64,000 nt of DNA from JAFEDN01 sp963712715. GTDB taxonomy: Bacteria; Pseudomonadota; Gammaproteobacteria; Coxiellales; Coxiellaceae. The position numbers and the translations under genes are program-made. Location of the stretch: positions 17,546 through 81,545 of the forward strand of contig CAVQJI010000013.1 of the NCBI GenBank assembly GCA_963712715.1, written 5' to 3'. The notes beneath the pieces were generated by a model. That model was given only the letters and a program-made list of their open reading frames with translations, did not search any database and was not told the origin of the DNA. Shown here in pieces: positions 8,562 to 17,471 of this stretch; the stretch's first letter is position 1; each line of letters begins with the position of its first letter.

Positions 8562-9254
8562 ATGGAAATTTTGATGGTTTTGACTTCGCACGATCAATTG
8601 GGAAATACAGGCCGCAAAACTGGTTTCTGGCTGGAAGAATTCGCAGCGCCCTATTTTGTTTTTAGAGACGCAGGGGTGAAATTGACTTTAGCATCGCCGA
8701 AAGGTGGCCAACCTCCAATCGATCCAAAGAGCGATTTGCCAGAAAATCAAACTCCTGCGATGACCCGTTTTAAGCAGGATGAGGCCGCAAAAAAAGCACT
8801 CTCGCAAACGGTTAGGCTGGCAGACATGCAGGCGGAAAATTTTGACACGGTATTTTATTCGGGTGGCCACGGCCCTTTATGGGATCTTGCAGAAAGTCCC
8901 GTTTCAATCGCCCTGCTTGAGTCTTTCTATAATTCCGGTAAACCCATTGCTTTGGTATGCCATTCCCCTGGTGTGCTTCATAGGGTGACTTATAAGGGCG
9001 ACCCTTTAGTCAAAGGTAAGAGGGTGACCGGTTTCGCCAATAGTGAAGAGGAAGAAGTACAACTGACCAAAATAGTGCCATTCCTTGTCGAGGATGAATT
9101 GAAACGTTTAGGTGGACTCTTTGAAAAAGCGCCCAATTGGCAAAGTTTTGTTGTTATTGATGGTCGCCTTATCACGGGTCAGAATCCTGCATCATCCACT
9201 GCTACGGCGCAGGCGCTACTGAAAGTTCTTTCCAGGAAAACGAATTCAGCCTGA
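8562..9254 (+). CDS. DJ-1/PfpI-type class I glutamine amidotransferase-like protein
   Basis: The start is set at ATG 8562, 7 bases after AAGGAG; an upstream in-frame extension lacks this site. The 230-residue product starts MEILMVLTSHDQLGNTGRKT and shows the family landmarks: LEEFAAPY with the conserved Glu, SGGHGPLWDL, and the nucleophile elbow LVCHSPGVL with its Cys. Members are small-molecule chaperones, deglycase/glyoxalase-like enzymes or peptidases; the HGPLWDL form is common in Hsp31/YhbO-related proteins. It is followed within about 57 bases by a secreted-protein gene on the same strand. The exact reaction cannot be assigned. Confidence 0.85.
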   Translation: MEILMVLTSHDQLGNTGRKTGFWLEEFAAPYFVFRDAGVKLTLASPKGGQPPIDPKSDLPENQTPAMTRFKQDEAAKKALSQTVRLADMQAENFDTVFYSGGHGPLWDLAESPVSIALLESFYNSGKPIALVCHSPGVLHRVTYKGDPLVKGKRVTGFANSEEEEVQLTKIVPFLVEDELKRLGGLFEKAPNWQSFVVIDGRLITGQNPASSTATAQALLKVLSRKTNSA

Positions 9255-9310
9255 TGAAAAATACAAGTGAACTTGTAGCGAATTCACCCATAATCAAAAA
9301 AGGATCATTT

Positions 9311-9811
9311 ATGAAAAAATTAACCTTGATAAGTTTATGCTTTCTAGCTTCCGGCGTAGTTTCAATAGCAAATGCTGCATCAAATAAATGCCCTTGGGTT
9401 GATCCAGATCAACTTATTCCTCCAATGGACGGCACGTTACCCTGCCATTTATCAGGTGTCGGAGGCGGCGGTTCCACTATACTGCAAATGCCTGGAGCAG
9501 ATGGTGAAACAGTGAATTTTACTTTAGTTCTTAGCGCCAATACTGATAATACTGAAGTAACTAATATTTCAGTAATATACTATACTAATTGCAAAATGGT
9601 GAATCCTAAGACCGGTGGTACTTGGGACCCGGTACAAGTTGCCCCCATTAATTTAAAGCCAGGCGAATCCACAAAAATAAATGTCAGCAGCAATTGTACC
9701 TATCAGTGGGTGTCAGACAATGTAGGAGCACCTTATTTAGTCGCTGGGTCTGTTAATATTGCCCAGCCAGTACAAAAGGCGGAACGCTTTTTTACTATCT
9801 CTAAAGAGTAG
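9311..9811 (+). CDS. Small secreted protein of unknown function
   Basis: Start chosen at ATG 9311 because it follows AGGA and begins a signal peptide (MKKLTLISLCFLASGVVSIA, cleavage near ANA-AS). The 166-residue product has a beta-rich mature region with four cysteines (KCPW, PCHL, NCKM, NCTY) and a glycine-rich GVGGGGST segment, and ends ERFFTISKE. It resembles periplasmic or secreted beta-sandwich proteins in general shape; no family is recognised. Its start lies 57 bases after the DJ-1-like gene, so the two may be co-transcribed. Confidence 0.55.
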   Translation: MKKLTLISLCFLASGVVSIANAASNKCPWVDPDQLIPPMDGTLPCHLSGVGGGGSTILQMPGADGETVNFTLVLSANTDNTEVTNISVIYYTNCKMVNPKTGGTWDPVQVAPINLKPGESTKINVSSNCTYQWVSDNVGAPYLVAGSVNIAQPVQKAERFFTISKE

Positions 9812-9824
9812 CAAAACTGTAAAG

Positions 9825-9989
9825 ATGTCAAACGATGTACGGACTGGCAGATGCCAATGCGGTGAGATTCGTTATGAACGTGTGGGACAGACCCTTGCGC
9901 TCTATATTTGCCATTGCCGGGAATGCCAAAAACAATCCGCTTCAGCCTTTGGCATATCTCTTGAAGTGAAGATTGATCATACTCACTAA
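9825..9989 (+). pseudogene. 3'-truncated GFA-family (CENP-V) zinc protein fragment
   Basis: The 54-codon frame MSNDVRTGRCQCGEIRYERV continues to YICHCRECQKQSASAFGISL and then stops after KIDHTH. CQCGEIRY and CHCRECQKQSASAFG are the first two zinc-binding blocks of the glutathione-dependent formaldehyde-activating (GFA) fold. Whole proteins are about 130 residues with a third Cys downstream, which is missing here. The fragment starts 14 bases after the preceding gene. It is probably a nonfunctional remnant. Confidence 0.7.
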
Positions 9990-10012
9990 GGGGGTTTTAA
10001 TAAACTGTTTTT

Positions 10013-12544
10013 TTAAAAATTAAGTTCCCTAAAAACAGTACCTGTTTTTACCTGATCAGAACTGTGGGTTTGAGTGGGGATCGATGAACTCTGGGTTTGT
10101 GTGCTTTCTGAAAAAAAACAGAGAGTGGCGGGTTCTTCAGACTGCGATCTGCATAATCTGGAGAGATCTTTAGATACATTTTCAAATTGCCCGTCCCCAT
10201 TTTTTAGTAGAAAGTAAGCAAATTTCGTGGCTGATTCTAATATAGGTAGAAATTTTTTAGCCATAGGAAGACTGCCAAGGATGTCAAAAAATTGAATGAG
10301 TAATTGACAGCGATCATAAAAAGTATCTTTTTGAGCTTCCGTTATTTCTAAATAAGAATGACTTAATGTTGAAAGCTGCTTTACTTCGATACCAATACTG
10401 GGGAAGACTTCGTCAGCTACACCTTCAGCATAATTTTCGGCATTACTGAATACATCATCGAAATGAGCGATAATTGTTCTGAGAGTTTTAAATGCAGTGT
10501 TTCCGGAATCAAAAATCCACAAATTTTTAAGACCGGGATTTGAGTAAGACAATGTTAACAGTTGAAAATGCCAATGCTGCCCTACCCCGACTAAAACCAA
10601 ATGATACAATGGCTGGTTTTTGTTTATCTTTTCGTTCTTTGAAAGCGTATAGAAATTGATGGCCATTTGCATTTCAAGACAGCCACCAAAACGGTAAGAA
10701 GGATCTAATTTTTGATCGTCACCCGCTATTGACGAGTTAATGATACTATAAACAGGGATTCCTAATGCCTCTTGTGAGCTTAATAAGTTTTGGTTTAAGT
10801 GAGGGAATAATGAACTTAGTTTTTCGATTTTAGAGGCTTTTTTTAAAAAGGTATCTAAATCCACTGCAGTTAAATCTCCTATTTTATTTTCAAGAAATTC
10901 GTTGGCAATTTTTTTAAAACTCTGAAATTGATTCTCTAACAACTTAATCTTTTTTGGGGAATCGGCATTAATATTTGAATTAAAATCGGTTATTCCCGAT
11001 AATACCCGGCAAGCATTAAACAAACTCCAGTATCCACAATCAGAGCTATCCGCTGATTGTTTAGGCGCCTTAACCATATCTATTTGAAAATGGACTTTAG
11101 GTAAAAAAGTCTTATGTCTTTTTATTTTCTCAATACGAATCCGGGCTTTATCAAAAATAGAGGGGATTATATAACCCAGTATTAATAATGTGATATCCGC
11201 CGGAAAATTATTTTTAAGCAGGTTTTGAATTTCCAGAGTGAGCTTAGGAAAAATCAATGCCCTGTATGAACTAGTAAATAATTGCCCCGACAATGAAAGA
11301 CAACGGAATGCCTGGAAGGGAGAGGGATTATAGTAAAGGTTAACATTGGCTAATTCAAAAAATTTCCAAATCAATATCTCATCATTTAATAGATTGATCA
11401 AATCAGTAAATCCCGCATGGGACATAGTGCGTTGGGGGGAATTTTTAAAATAATGATAAATCGCGAACAGAACAACGACTTGTCTTTTCTTATAGGTTTT
11501 TGTTGAAATTTTTTCTTCTGGATTATTGTCAATGATTTCGAAAAAAGGAGTTAAAAATTTATTTAAAATTATATTTTCACTTTGATAAAGTAGCATCAAG
11601 ATATCAACCATTTTCGAATCGGTTTTCAACTGTTTTTCATCTAAAATTTCATTATGATCAAAAAAATCGTCAGAAAATTTGAAAAAGTATGCAAAATGAT
11701 AACTGGAATCATATTTATGTAACATCATGTACACATTGGATGTACAAGAGTAACGCACTGCCTGTTCAAAAGCAGTAGCAACACACCGTTCAATAGGCAG
11801 ATTTAAATTCAACGCGAATTGAATTAGATAATCTAAAATTAAAAAATTATCAGGTTTTGCAGCAAATTGACTCATTATTTGATTTGATCGGGTGAAATTT
11901 TGAAAGTCTAAATCTGTATCCAAATATTTTAAAGTCAGTTTTTTCAGGGTAAGTTTTTCAGAATCGTTTAAATCACAGGCGTCTTTCTCTTTTTGATAAC
12001 AATGTACGGGATGTTTTTCATCAAGAAAAATCGTGCGGATTAATTCATTACCGTTATAATAACAAATCTCGCCATCCTTAAAAAACTTTATGCTATCAGC
12101 TTTTTCCTTCTCATCAGGACAAATGACATTATAATTACGAATCACGACAATACACTGTTCCTCATTTTTTATTGATTTTTTAACAGCTTCCGGTCCCAAA
12201 GGATTGTATTCAAGATTGCGAAAATCGTGAACCTGAAAGGAATATTGATTTAAGAAATCCAGATCATCGAGATCAACAATGCCAAATACTGATTTATAAT
12301 ATTTTTCTTCATCTGCTATACTCGGAAAATTTTGACTGAAAATAGTTTCCACAACAGCAGAATATCTTTCTGATTGTTTGGATTTTTCTTTGGATAATTT
12401 TTCGTCCAGACGTGTATGAGCTTGCAAAAGAGGGAGCTCTCGGCCTTTTTTAGCGTAATCATCGATAAGTGACGAGGCATCATTATCAAAATTGACTTCG
12501 TCCTGATAATGGTTAGATAAAATTTCTAAAACTTTTTTTTTCAT
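10013..12544 (-). CDS. Large effector-like protein with putative papain-like cysteine protease domain
   Basis: The 843-residue protein has no signal peptide or clear membrane segment. Most of it matches no family I know. A C-terminal region has the layout of a Cys-His-Asp hydrolase: SSDCGYWSLFNA with C503 at the start of a helix, then VGVGQHWHFQLL with H657 and H659, then LWIFDSGN with D679. That order and spacing fit papain-like or deubiquitinase-like folds. The tail is rich in Ser, Thr and Gln (STQTQSSSIPTQTHSS), similar in composition to C-terminal signals of Dot/Icm substrates, though no secretion system is in the window. The gene stands alone, about 80 bases after a convergent small-gene block. 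Confidence 0.5.
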   Translation of the reverse strand: MKKKVLEILSNHYQDEVNFDNDASSLIDDYAKKGRELPLLQAHTRLDEKLSKEKSKQSERYSAVVETIFSQNFPSIADEEKYYKSVFGIVDLDDLDFLNQYSFQVHDFRNLEYNPLGPEAVKKSIKNEEQCIVVIRNYNVICPDEKEKADSIKFFKDGEICYYNGNELIRTIFLDEKHPVHCYQKEKDACDLNDSEKLTLKKLTLKYLDTDLDFQNFTRSNQIMSQFAAKPDNFLILDYLIQFALNLNLPIERCVATAFEQAVRYSCTSNVYMMLHKYDSSYHFAYFFKFSDDFFDHNEILDEKQLKTDSKMVDILMLLYQSENIILNKFLTPFFEIIDNNPEEKISTKTYKKRQVVVLFAIYHYFKNSPQRTMSHAGFTDLINLLNDEILIWKFFELANVNLYYNPSPFQAFRCLSLSGQLFTSSYRALIFPKLTLEIQNLLKNNFPADITLLILGYIIPSIFDKARIRIEKIKRHKTFLPKVHFQIDMVKAPKQSADSSDCGYWSLFNACRVLSGITDFNSNINADSPKKIKLLENQFQSFKKIANEFLENKIGDLTAVDLDTFLKKASKIEKLSSLFPHLNQNLLSSQEALGIPVYSIINSSIAGDDQKLDPSYRFGGCLEMQMAINFYTLSKNEKINKNQPLYHLVLVGVGQHWHFQLLTLSYSNPGLKNLWIFDSGNTAFKTLRTIIAHFDDVFSNAENYAEGVADEVFPSIGIEVKQLSTLSHSYLEITEAQKDTFYDRCQLLIQFFDILGSLPMAKKFLPILESATKFAYFLLKNGDGQFENVSKDLSRLCRSQSEEPATLCFFSESTQTQSSSIPTQTHSSDQVKTGTVFRELNF

Positions 12545-12625
12545 GATGAACCATTCCCCGGCTTCTGTATATTTATTTAATAAGATTCGAAGTATAAACT
12601 ATCCCAAAACCCATGTCAAGAAAAG

Positions 12626-13423
12626 CTAATACCCCCTTTTGCAGAATACGGGTGCGCCCGTATTCTGTAATTTATTTAACATCATCACTGCCCCATAAGT
12701 GCTTATCGCGGCAAAAATATGTTTTAGAGTATGCCCGCTCACCAGTCCACCTAACCTGTAAATGGTTAGGTCAAAATGTTCAAACAGTTTTGCCAGCCCG
12801 TAAATAATAAACATCCCTATATATATTTTCAGGGGCGGATAAGATTTTGGAAAGAGATAAAGAATAGCCATAATCAAAAAAATCGTATAGAACTGCGCTA
12901 TTGCGTAAAGTCTTAAATCGCCCTGCCCTTGTAATTCAGTCCAATGCCAGTATAAAACCGAAAAAATTCCAAATAGGATGAGCGGGATTAATAGCCAAAA
13001 TCCCAGTTTGAAATTGACTCTTTCCATAATCGTTAGCGATAGTAACGACATAAAAACAATGGTCATTGGTATTCTATCCCACACTAAACGATCGTTATCG
13101 GGCGACCAGTGATAATAAGCGGAGCCGATGCCCGTCATAAAAATGCCAATGAATAAAGTTAAAAAAATAATAGCTTCTTTTCCAGTTAAATTTTTATTTT
13201 TCCATTGCCGCCAAAGTGATAGAAAGCCAGCGATACTTACCAGAATAAATAACATATTAGAAATTACATTGGCGAAATTCGGAATACCCGCTATTTTCCT
13301 CACGTCGCTGAATTCATGATAACTGCTCCATTGAGGAATTCTCGGCGCCAATGCAAAAACAGCAATAAAGATTGCGAGAGTTAATACCGCCAAAATAAAT
13401 AGATATAATTTTTTTTTGGGCAT
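12626..13423 (-). CDS. Alkaline-ceramidase-like (CREST superfamily) integral membrane hydrolase
   Basis: The 265-residue protein has about seven transmembrane helices and the scattered polar motifs of the ceramidase/CREST superfamily: YHEFSD and NFANVISN after helix 1, GSAYYHWSPDNDRLVWDR near the middle, and HTLKHIFAAI near the end. These supply the Ser, Asp and His residues that hold catalytic zinc in alkaline ceramidases, which split ceramide into sphingosine and fatty acid. Bacterial members are uncommon; the substrate could be a sphingolipid or another amide lipid. It follows the DUF4105 gene by 8 bases and is the last gene of a three-gene operon. Its C-terminal codons run through a strong hairpin at 12642-12667. 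Confidence 0.72.
   Translation of the reverse strand: MPKKKLYLFILAVLTLAIFIAVFALAPRIPQWSSYHEFSDVRKIAGIPNFANVISNMLFILVSIAGFLSLWRQWKNKNLTGKEAIIFLTLFIGIFMTGIGSAYYHWSPDNDRLVWDRIPMTIVFMSLLSLTIMERVNFKLGFWLLIPLILFGIFSVLYWHWTELQGQGDLRLYAIAQFYTIFLIMAILYLFPKSYPPLKIYIGMFIIYGLAKLFEHFDLTIYRLGGLVSGHTLKHIFAAISTYGAVMMLNKLQNTGAPVFCKRGY
12642..12667. repeat. Perfect hairpin in 3' end of ceramidase-like gene
   Basis: CAGAATACGGG and CCCGTATTCTG are perfect 11-base arms around TGCG. On the minus strand no T-run follows, so this is not a standard intrinsic terminator, although it could slow 3' decay. It encodes part of the protein's last residues (NTGAPVF). Confidence 0.6.
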
Positions 13424-13431
13424 ATAGTTCC

Positions 13432-14445
13432 CTAAGGCCGGGCCGGCGGTAATGTTGCGCGAATACTCCGGGAAAAATCCGCAGAGTTATCAGCAGCCTG
13501 TGCGGCCTGATTAATATTGGAAAGCCGGCGCAATTCCTCAAAAGGTATTGTTGTGTTTAGCCAGCCCGTACTATAAAGATAACCATCAATCCAGCCATTC
13601 AAATAATGACGGATATCAAAGCGTCTGACGCGGCCCGCGGAATTGGCATAACGCACAATGTTAACAGTACAACTATTGCTTAGCAAATTATAGAATTCCG
13701 GCCGGTCGGCGAGTTCGTTAATCCGCTTGAGATAGACCAGAAAGAGCCGGCGGGCATTTTCAGGCGATATTTTTATATGATAAAGAAAAACCTGCTCCTT
13801 TCTGTAGTTGGTGCGAACCCGCACGATATCCCTCTCATCGCCCACCACGTAGATCAACTCAAACTGTTTGAAAAGTGAAGCGACCGGCGAAAATCCCTGG
13901 CCAATCTCGGGTCTTGTTTCAATAGAAATGCTGACAGGCGGCGCGTTGTCGAAAATAAAACTCAGAAAAGTGTGCCCTACTGGCCCAGGCATCCAGTAAG
14001 AAATGAAGAAATCCACCCCAATCAGATGCGAGAGCAATACCTCACGCTCTTCGTAGCGAATGGTAAAGTCATGCGTACTGCGATAATCAAAGTTGCGGAA
14101 ACCCGTGATTCGCACGCGATCCCCTGCGATGAATACCCGTGGCATAACAGCTACTTCAGGCTGCCACTGACGATAATGGGAAGGCTGGATGCTCAAAAAC
14201 CACACCAGCACAACCGCAAACAGAACCGTAAAAATCAGATAAAAAATTCTCTTGCGCGCAATCCAGAACGTCCAGATGCCGAATGCTGCGAATACAAGCG
14301 CCATCACCAGCCGTAACCAACCCCAGGGAAGATTTGAATAGTAAATCGCTAAAGCCGTCCAGACAATGAGTCCGGCCTGAATGAGATATTTAAATCCATG
14401 GATTAAACCCGCAAGCAGGCGCCACCCACGCGCTGCGGGAACCAA
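13432..14445 (-). CDS. DUF4105 / Lnb N-terminal periplasmic-domain membrane protein
   Basis: The 337-residue protein starts with two or three transmembrane segments (residues about 10-35, 40-60, 66-88) followed by a periplasmic domain. That domain has GPVGHTFLSFIF and, later, LLSNSCTVNIVRYAN, the His and Asn-x-Cys-Thr motif typical of DUF4105, a cysteine-hydrolase-like fold related to the N-terminal part of Lnb proteins. Function is unsettled. The start is a TTG at 14445 directly after the TAA of the preceding gene, implying coupled translation; no better ATG keeps the membrane segments. The ceramidase-like gene follows by 8 bases, hinting at a shared role in lipid or envelope modification. 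Confidence 0.75.
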   Translation of the reverse strand: MVPAARGWRLLAGLIHGFKYLIQAGLIVWTALAIYYSNLPWGWLRLVMALVFAAFGIWTFWIARKRIFYLIFTVLFAVVLVWFLSIQPSHYRQWQPEVAVMPRVFIAGDRVRITGFRNFDYRSTHDFTIRYEEREVLLSHLIGVDFFISYWMPGPVGHTFLSFIFDNAPPVSISIETRPEIGQGFSPVASLFKQFELIYVVGDERDIVRVRTNYRKEQVFLYHIKISPENARRLFLVYLKRINELADRPEFYNLLSNSCTVNIVRYANSAGRVRRFDIRHYLNGWIDGYLYSTGWLNTTIPFEELRRLSNINQAAQAADNSADFSRSIRATLPPARP

Positions 14446-15657
14446 TTACATTATCCCGCATTGGGAAAAAGTAGATCGTCGCGGACTCTGTTTATTTTCT
14501 GCATTAAATGTGCTCCCCGTTCTAACACTGCTTCCCGAATTTATGCTGTTATGTAATAGCGGGGTGTAAATTCCTGGGCCGGTTGTCGTGCTTATTGAAA
14601 GAGATTGTCTTGGAGTCTCGACGGTATTACGTTTTCTTTCATTATTGCCTGTTCCAATGTCTGAATTGAACTGTTTGAAAATATTACCCAGTAATTTAAG
14701 ATCGATATTTTGCTGAGAGTTTTTAAGAGTTTCATAGAATTTTTTATATTCTTTGGAGATGGATAATTCTTTTAACGCATCCAGATCTTCTTTTTGGCGG
14801 TTACAATTTTCAATCAAATCCAAACGAATGCTTTCCAAAGCATTTCGTTCTCCTTCCAAACGGAAGCGTTCATTGCGAGCTGGCGCTGCCGTTAAATATG
14901 TAATAACCGGGCTGGTGACTACACCCAGTGTAATACTGACCACCCAGACAAGAGTGGGATCCAGTTCAGCTTCCTCAAGCGCAGAGCCAATATAATAACT
15001 GATCATCGCAAAATTGGAAAGCACGATGGCTTTGGGTATTAAAGAAGACGACCGAAAATACTGCCAGACTTTTGAAAAAAAGCTTAAGGAAGTCGAATTT
15101 TCCTCATCCAGTTTGGTTTGAATTCTTGTTTCTATCATCATTTCATCTGAATCATCAGAAATACTGTTCGCACGACCGGTGAATTGGGTTTTAGTAACGA
15201 CCAAACGCTTGTCTAACTTGATTTCAAAATTCTGATCATTAATAGCTTTATTTTCACTCAGACGAGTGGTAATTATTTCCAATAATGCGAATGCTTTTTG
15301 CAGGTATTGTTCAGGTAATTGAAAACTATCGAAGGCATGGTGTTGACCTTTTTTTTTGATATAGTCAACCTGCAATTGATGACACCTTTGTTTGAGTTCA
15401 CTGACCTCTATTGAAAGATGCGAAATGGCTTTTTGCGAGTCTCGCTCAGCGCCATATACGGTCACCAACCCAACGCCCGTTCCCGCGAGAGCGCTAACCA
15501 AATAGGCAGCTATCTTATTACCGATTACACCAGACAATGTTCCGGACAGGTAAAAAATCGTTGCGCCGCCAGAAGCAAAAGCAACGACTGTTTGTGACAT
15601 GGAAAATTGATAAATATAAGTTGCAACGCCGGTCACACAAGTTTTTATTTTTTTCAT
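14446..15657 (-). CDS. Membrane protein with coiled coil, unknown function
   Basis: The 403-residue protein has two hydrophobic pairs: residues about 23-68 (TVVAFASGGATIFYLSGTL and VSALAGTGVGLVTV) and about 205-260 (IVLSNFAMISYYIGSAL, VWVVSITLGVVTSPVITYL). Between and after them lie long charged helices likely to form coiled coils (ISIEVSELKQ-type heptads, then ERNALESIRLDLIENCNRQ). The tail is Ser/Thr/Asn rich and ends SQCGIM. No named family is recognised; the layout resembles effector-like membrane proteins of intracellular gammaproteobacteria. It heads an operon with the DUF4105 and ceramidase-like genes. Confidence 0.6.
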   Translation of the reverse strand: MKKIKTCVTGVATYIYQFSMSQTVVAFASGGATIFYLSGTLSGVIGNKIAAYLVSALAGTGVGLVTVYGAERDSQKAISHLSIEVSELKQRCHQLQVDYIKKKGQHHAFDSFQLPEQYLQKAFALLEIITTRLSENKAINDQNFEIKLDKRLVVTKTQFTGRANSISDDSDEMMIETRIQTKLDEENSTSLSFFSKVWQYFRSSSLIPKAIVLSNFAMISYYIGSALEEAELDPTLVWVVSITLGVVTSPVITYLTAAPARNERFRLEGERNALESIRLDLIENCNRQKEDLDALKELSISKEYKKFYETLKNSQQNIDLKLLGNIFKQFNSDIGTGNNERKRNTVETPRQSLSISTTTGPGIYTPLLHNSINSGSSVRTGSTFNAENKQSPRRSTFSQCGIM

Positions 15658-15748
15658 ATAGCCTCTTCCATTTAGACAATATTAGGAAATTCTACAGTTA
15701 TAATAATATAATTTTCCTCAAAATGGAAACCTATATAGTCATCGCGAT

Positions 15749-15849
15749 TGAATTTTCGATATCGTCATTGCGAGCGCCAGCGAAGCAATCCAGTACAGAA
15801 CATTGTCCGAAGTACGTGCTGGATTGCTTCGCTGGCGCTCGCAATGACG
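15749..15849. repeat. Palindromic element, family A (full copy)
   Basis: Perfect 31-base arms, 15763-15793 and 15819-15849, beginning CGTCATTGCGAGCGCCAGCG, enclose a 25-base loop. A 14-base shoulder TGAATTTTCGATAT upstream is shared with the copy inside trpF at 32055-32155. Related sequences occur at 63251-63327, 63799-63862 and 63931-64000. This copy lies between genes (15658-15902), a stretch with no other supported feature. Confidence 0.9.
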
Positions 15850-15902
15850 GGTTGAACCTAAAATTCATTCCGAATGACTATATCCTCCCGCGGAAAGCGG
15901 TA

Positions 15903-16742
15903 TCATTTAAATATCGGCTGGGCAGTGGCTTTTTGAATGGCATTCACGGTGCCTTCGACAATAAGATCTACGCCTATTTTTCCCATATCCGCGCTGGCGT
16001 GAGTGGGGTCGCCGTGCACACCATCCGCAATTCCGGGCTTGTGAGCGCTGGTCTGGAGAAGATTTAACCTCACCAGCGCAGGGTCGAGCGCCAGCATCAG
16101 CGATGTATCGCCAAGCCCTGCATGAGCGCCTATTTCCGCCGCCGAATAGCCTTTATTTTCCAGCGCCTGAACATATTGTTTTTGAGTTATCTGATAATAT
16201 TCCGGCAGTGCATACGCTCGAACACCTGTGGAAGCCCATTTTTGATTTAGAGTATCGGCCACTTTTTTTTCCTCGGCCTGATAACCGCCATGATCCCCCA
16301 AAAAAACGATGTTGCGAAAACCATGCAATTTAAAGCTTAGCGCTGCGGATTCCAGCATTTGATCGAAGGTGTCATTGGACATCGTGATTGTCCCCGGGAA
16401 ACGCATGTGTGCTGTGGGCGGATCGATATTACCCTCCGGAACATAGGCAATCACCGGAGCCACCAGAGCGTTCCCGAGTTTTAAAGCAATTTTTTCCGCG
16501 AGCATTTTCACCCGCTGATTATGTTTCCCTAAAGCCATGTAAGGGCCATTTTGTTCAGTGCCGCCAATGGGAATAATAATAGTCGTTTTGCCAGACTTAA
16601 TTTGATCGCGCAATTCTGTCCATGTGAGATCTTCTAACCGGATCGTGTCAGGCGTATTGGCAAGCCCCACTGATACTGGAAACATAATAATAATTAATAC
16701 CCATAAAAAAATAACTTTCAGAGGAAAATTTTGATCCTTCAC
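15903..16742 (-). CDS. Exported creatininase-family amidohydrolase
   Basis: I place the start at GTG 16742, 6 bases after AGGGAG; the upstream ATG lacks a ribosome site. The 279-residue product starts with a signal peptide (VKDQNFPLKVIFLWVLIIIM to GLA) and then shows creatininase-fold blocks: PIGGTEQNGPYMALGKHN, FLGDHGGYQ and IGAHAGLGDTSLML. Classical creatininase uses Glu, His and Asp in EQHGPH...D; here they read EQN...H, so metal ligands differ from the creatinine enzyme although the variant is one I recognise in bacterial relatives. It probably hydrolyses a cyclic or linear amide in the periplasm; the substrate is unknown. Confidence 0.8.
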   Translation of the reverse strand: MKDQNFPLKVIFLWVLIIIMFPVSVGLANTPDTIRLEDLTWTELRDQIKSGKTTIIIPIGGTEQNGPYMALGKHNQRVKMLAEKIALKLGNALVAPVIAYVPEGNIDPPTAHMRFPGTITMSNDTFDQMLESAALSFKLHGFRNIVFLGDHGGYQAEEKKVADTLNQKWASTGVRAYALPEYYQITQKQYVQALENKGYSAAEIGAHAGLGDTSLMLALDPALVRLNLLQTSAHKPGIADGVHGDPTHASADMGKIGVDLIVEGTVNAIQKATAQPIFK

Positions 16743-16851
16743 ATTTTTCTCCCTATATATGGCAAGAAGATTATACTTTATCATAGACTTGAAAAAAAAG
16801 ATTTAGGTCTTATATAAAAATTATAGAATTTTTTAAAATGGAGAATTATTT

Positions 16852-17457
16852 ATGAAAAAATATTTATTTAGCCTGCTTTTGTTAACTCCGGTTTTCTCCC
16901 CTCATGCCACTTTCGCAGCGGATAAGACAACAGCAGCTCAGACAGCAAAAAGCGATTCAGGTTCGCAGATCCTGCTTTATGAGAAACCAGATACCCAGAG
17001 TCATGTGCTTACCAACCTGAGGCCTGATGATCGGATCATCCCATTTTACAAAGAAAAAGACTGGATAAAGATAGGTTTACCACAAAATGGTCAGACAGGA
17101 TGGGTGAATACTAAACAATACATTCAGGCGCGCGAAAATTTTTATCGACAAAACGTGCAAAGTGTTTATGTGCAGGTAAAAGAAAGTGCGGGTGATAAAA
17201 CTTCCAAAACTATTATCGCCTATAAAAATGGAAAAAAACTCAGTGATGCCGAAGCGGCTAAATTATATCAGCAAATGCAGCAGGAAAACCAACGGAAAAT
17301 GAGATTCTGGTTAAGTAATGCGGTTATATTCGATGAACTAAACCAGAATTTCAGTACCCTACAAGGCTTTAACGATGGATTTTTCAGCGCGCCGATCATC
17401 ATTTTACAGGATTCGGGAGCAGAAAAAACTCCCGAAAAAAACCGCCCTGCCAATTGA
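16852..17457 (+). CDS. Secreted SH3-like domain protein
   Basis: The 201-residue protein has a signal peptide (MKKYLFSLLLLTPVFSPHA, cleavage after TFAA) and a bacterial SH3-type segment at about 38-88: LLYEKPDTQSHVLTNL, DWIKIGLP and GQTGWVNTKQYI, the usual 'stress-thickness-wall' pattern that binds peptidoglycan or proteins. The later part (to GFFSAPIIILQDSG) is of unknown type. A ribosome site AATGGAG sits 8 bases before ATG. Divergent from the creatininase-like gene with about 110 bases between, so the two promoters share that spacer. Likely periplasmic. Confidence 0.7.
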   Translation: MKKYLFSLLLLTPVFSPHATFAADKTTAAQTAKSDSGSQILLYEKPDTQSHVLTNLRPDDRIIPFYKEKDWIKIGLPQNGQTGWVNTKQYIQARENFYRQNVQSVYVQVKESAGDKTSKTIIAYKNGKKLSDAEAAKLYQQMQQENQRKMRFWLSNAVIFDELNQNFSTLQGFNDGFFSAPIIILQDSGAEKTPEKNRPAN

Positions 17458-17471
17458 GGGAGGTGGAAAAA

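Noticed and set aside
12642..12667. Hairpin as an intrinsic terminator of the ceramidase operon
   Set aside because: It lies within the coding region and no T-run follows on the minus strand.
15537..16067. Plus-strand frame of 176 codons
   Set aside because: It reads through the family A repeat and antisense to two real genes.
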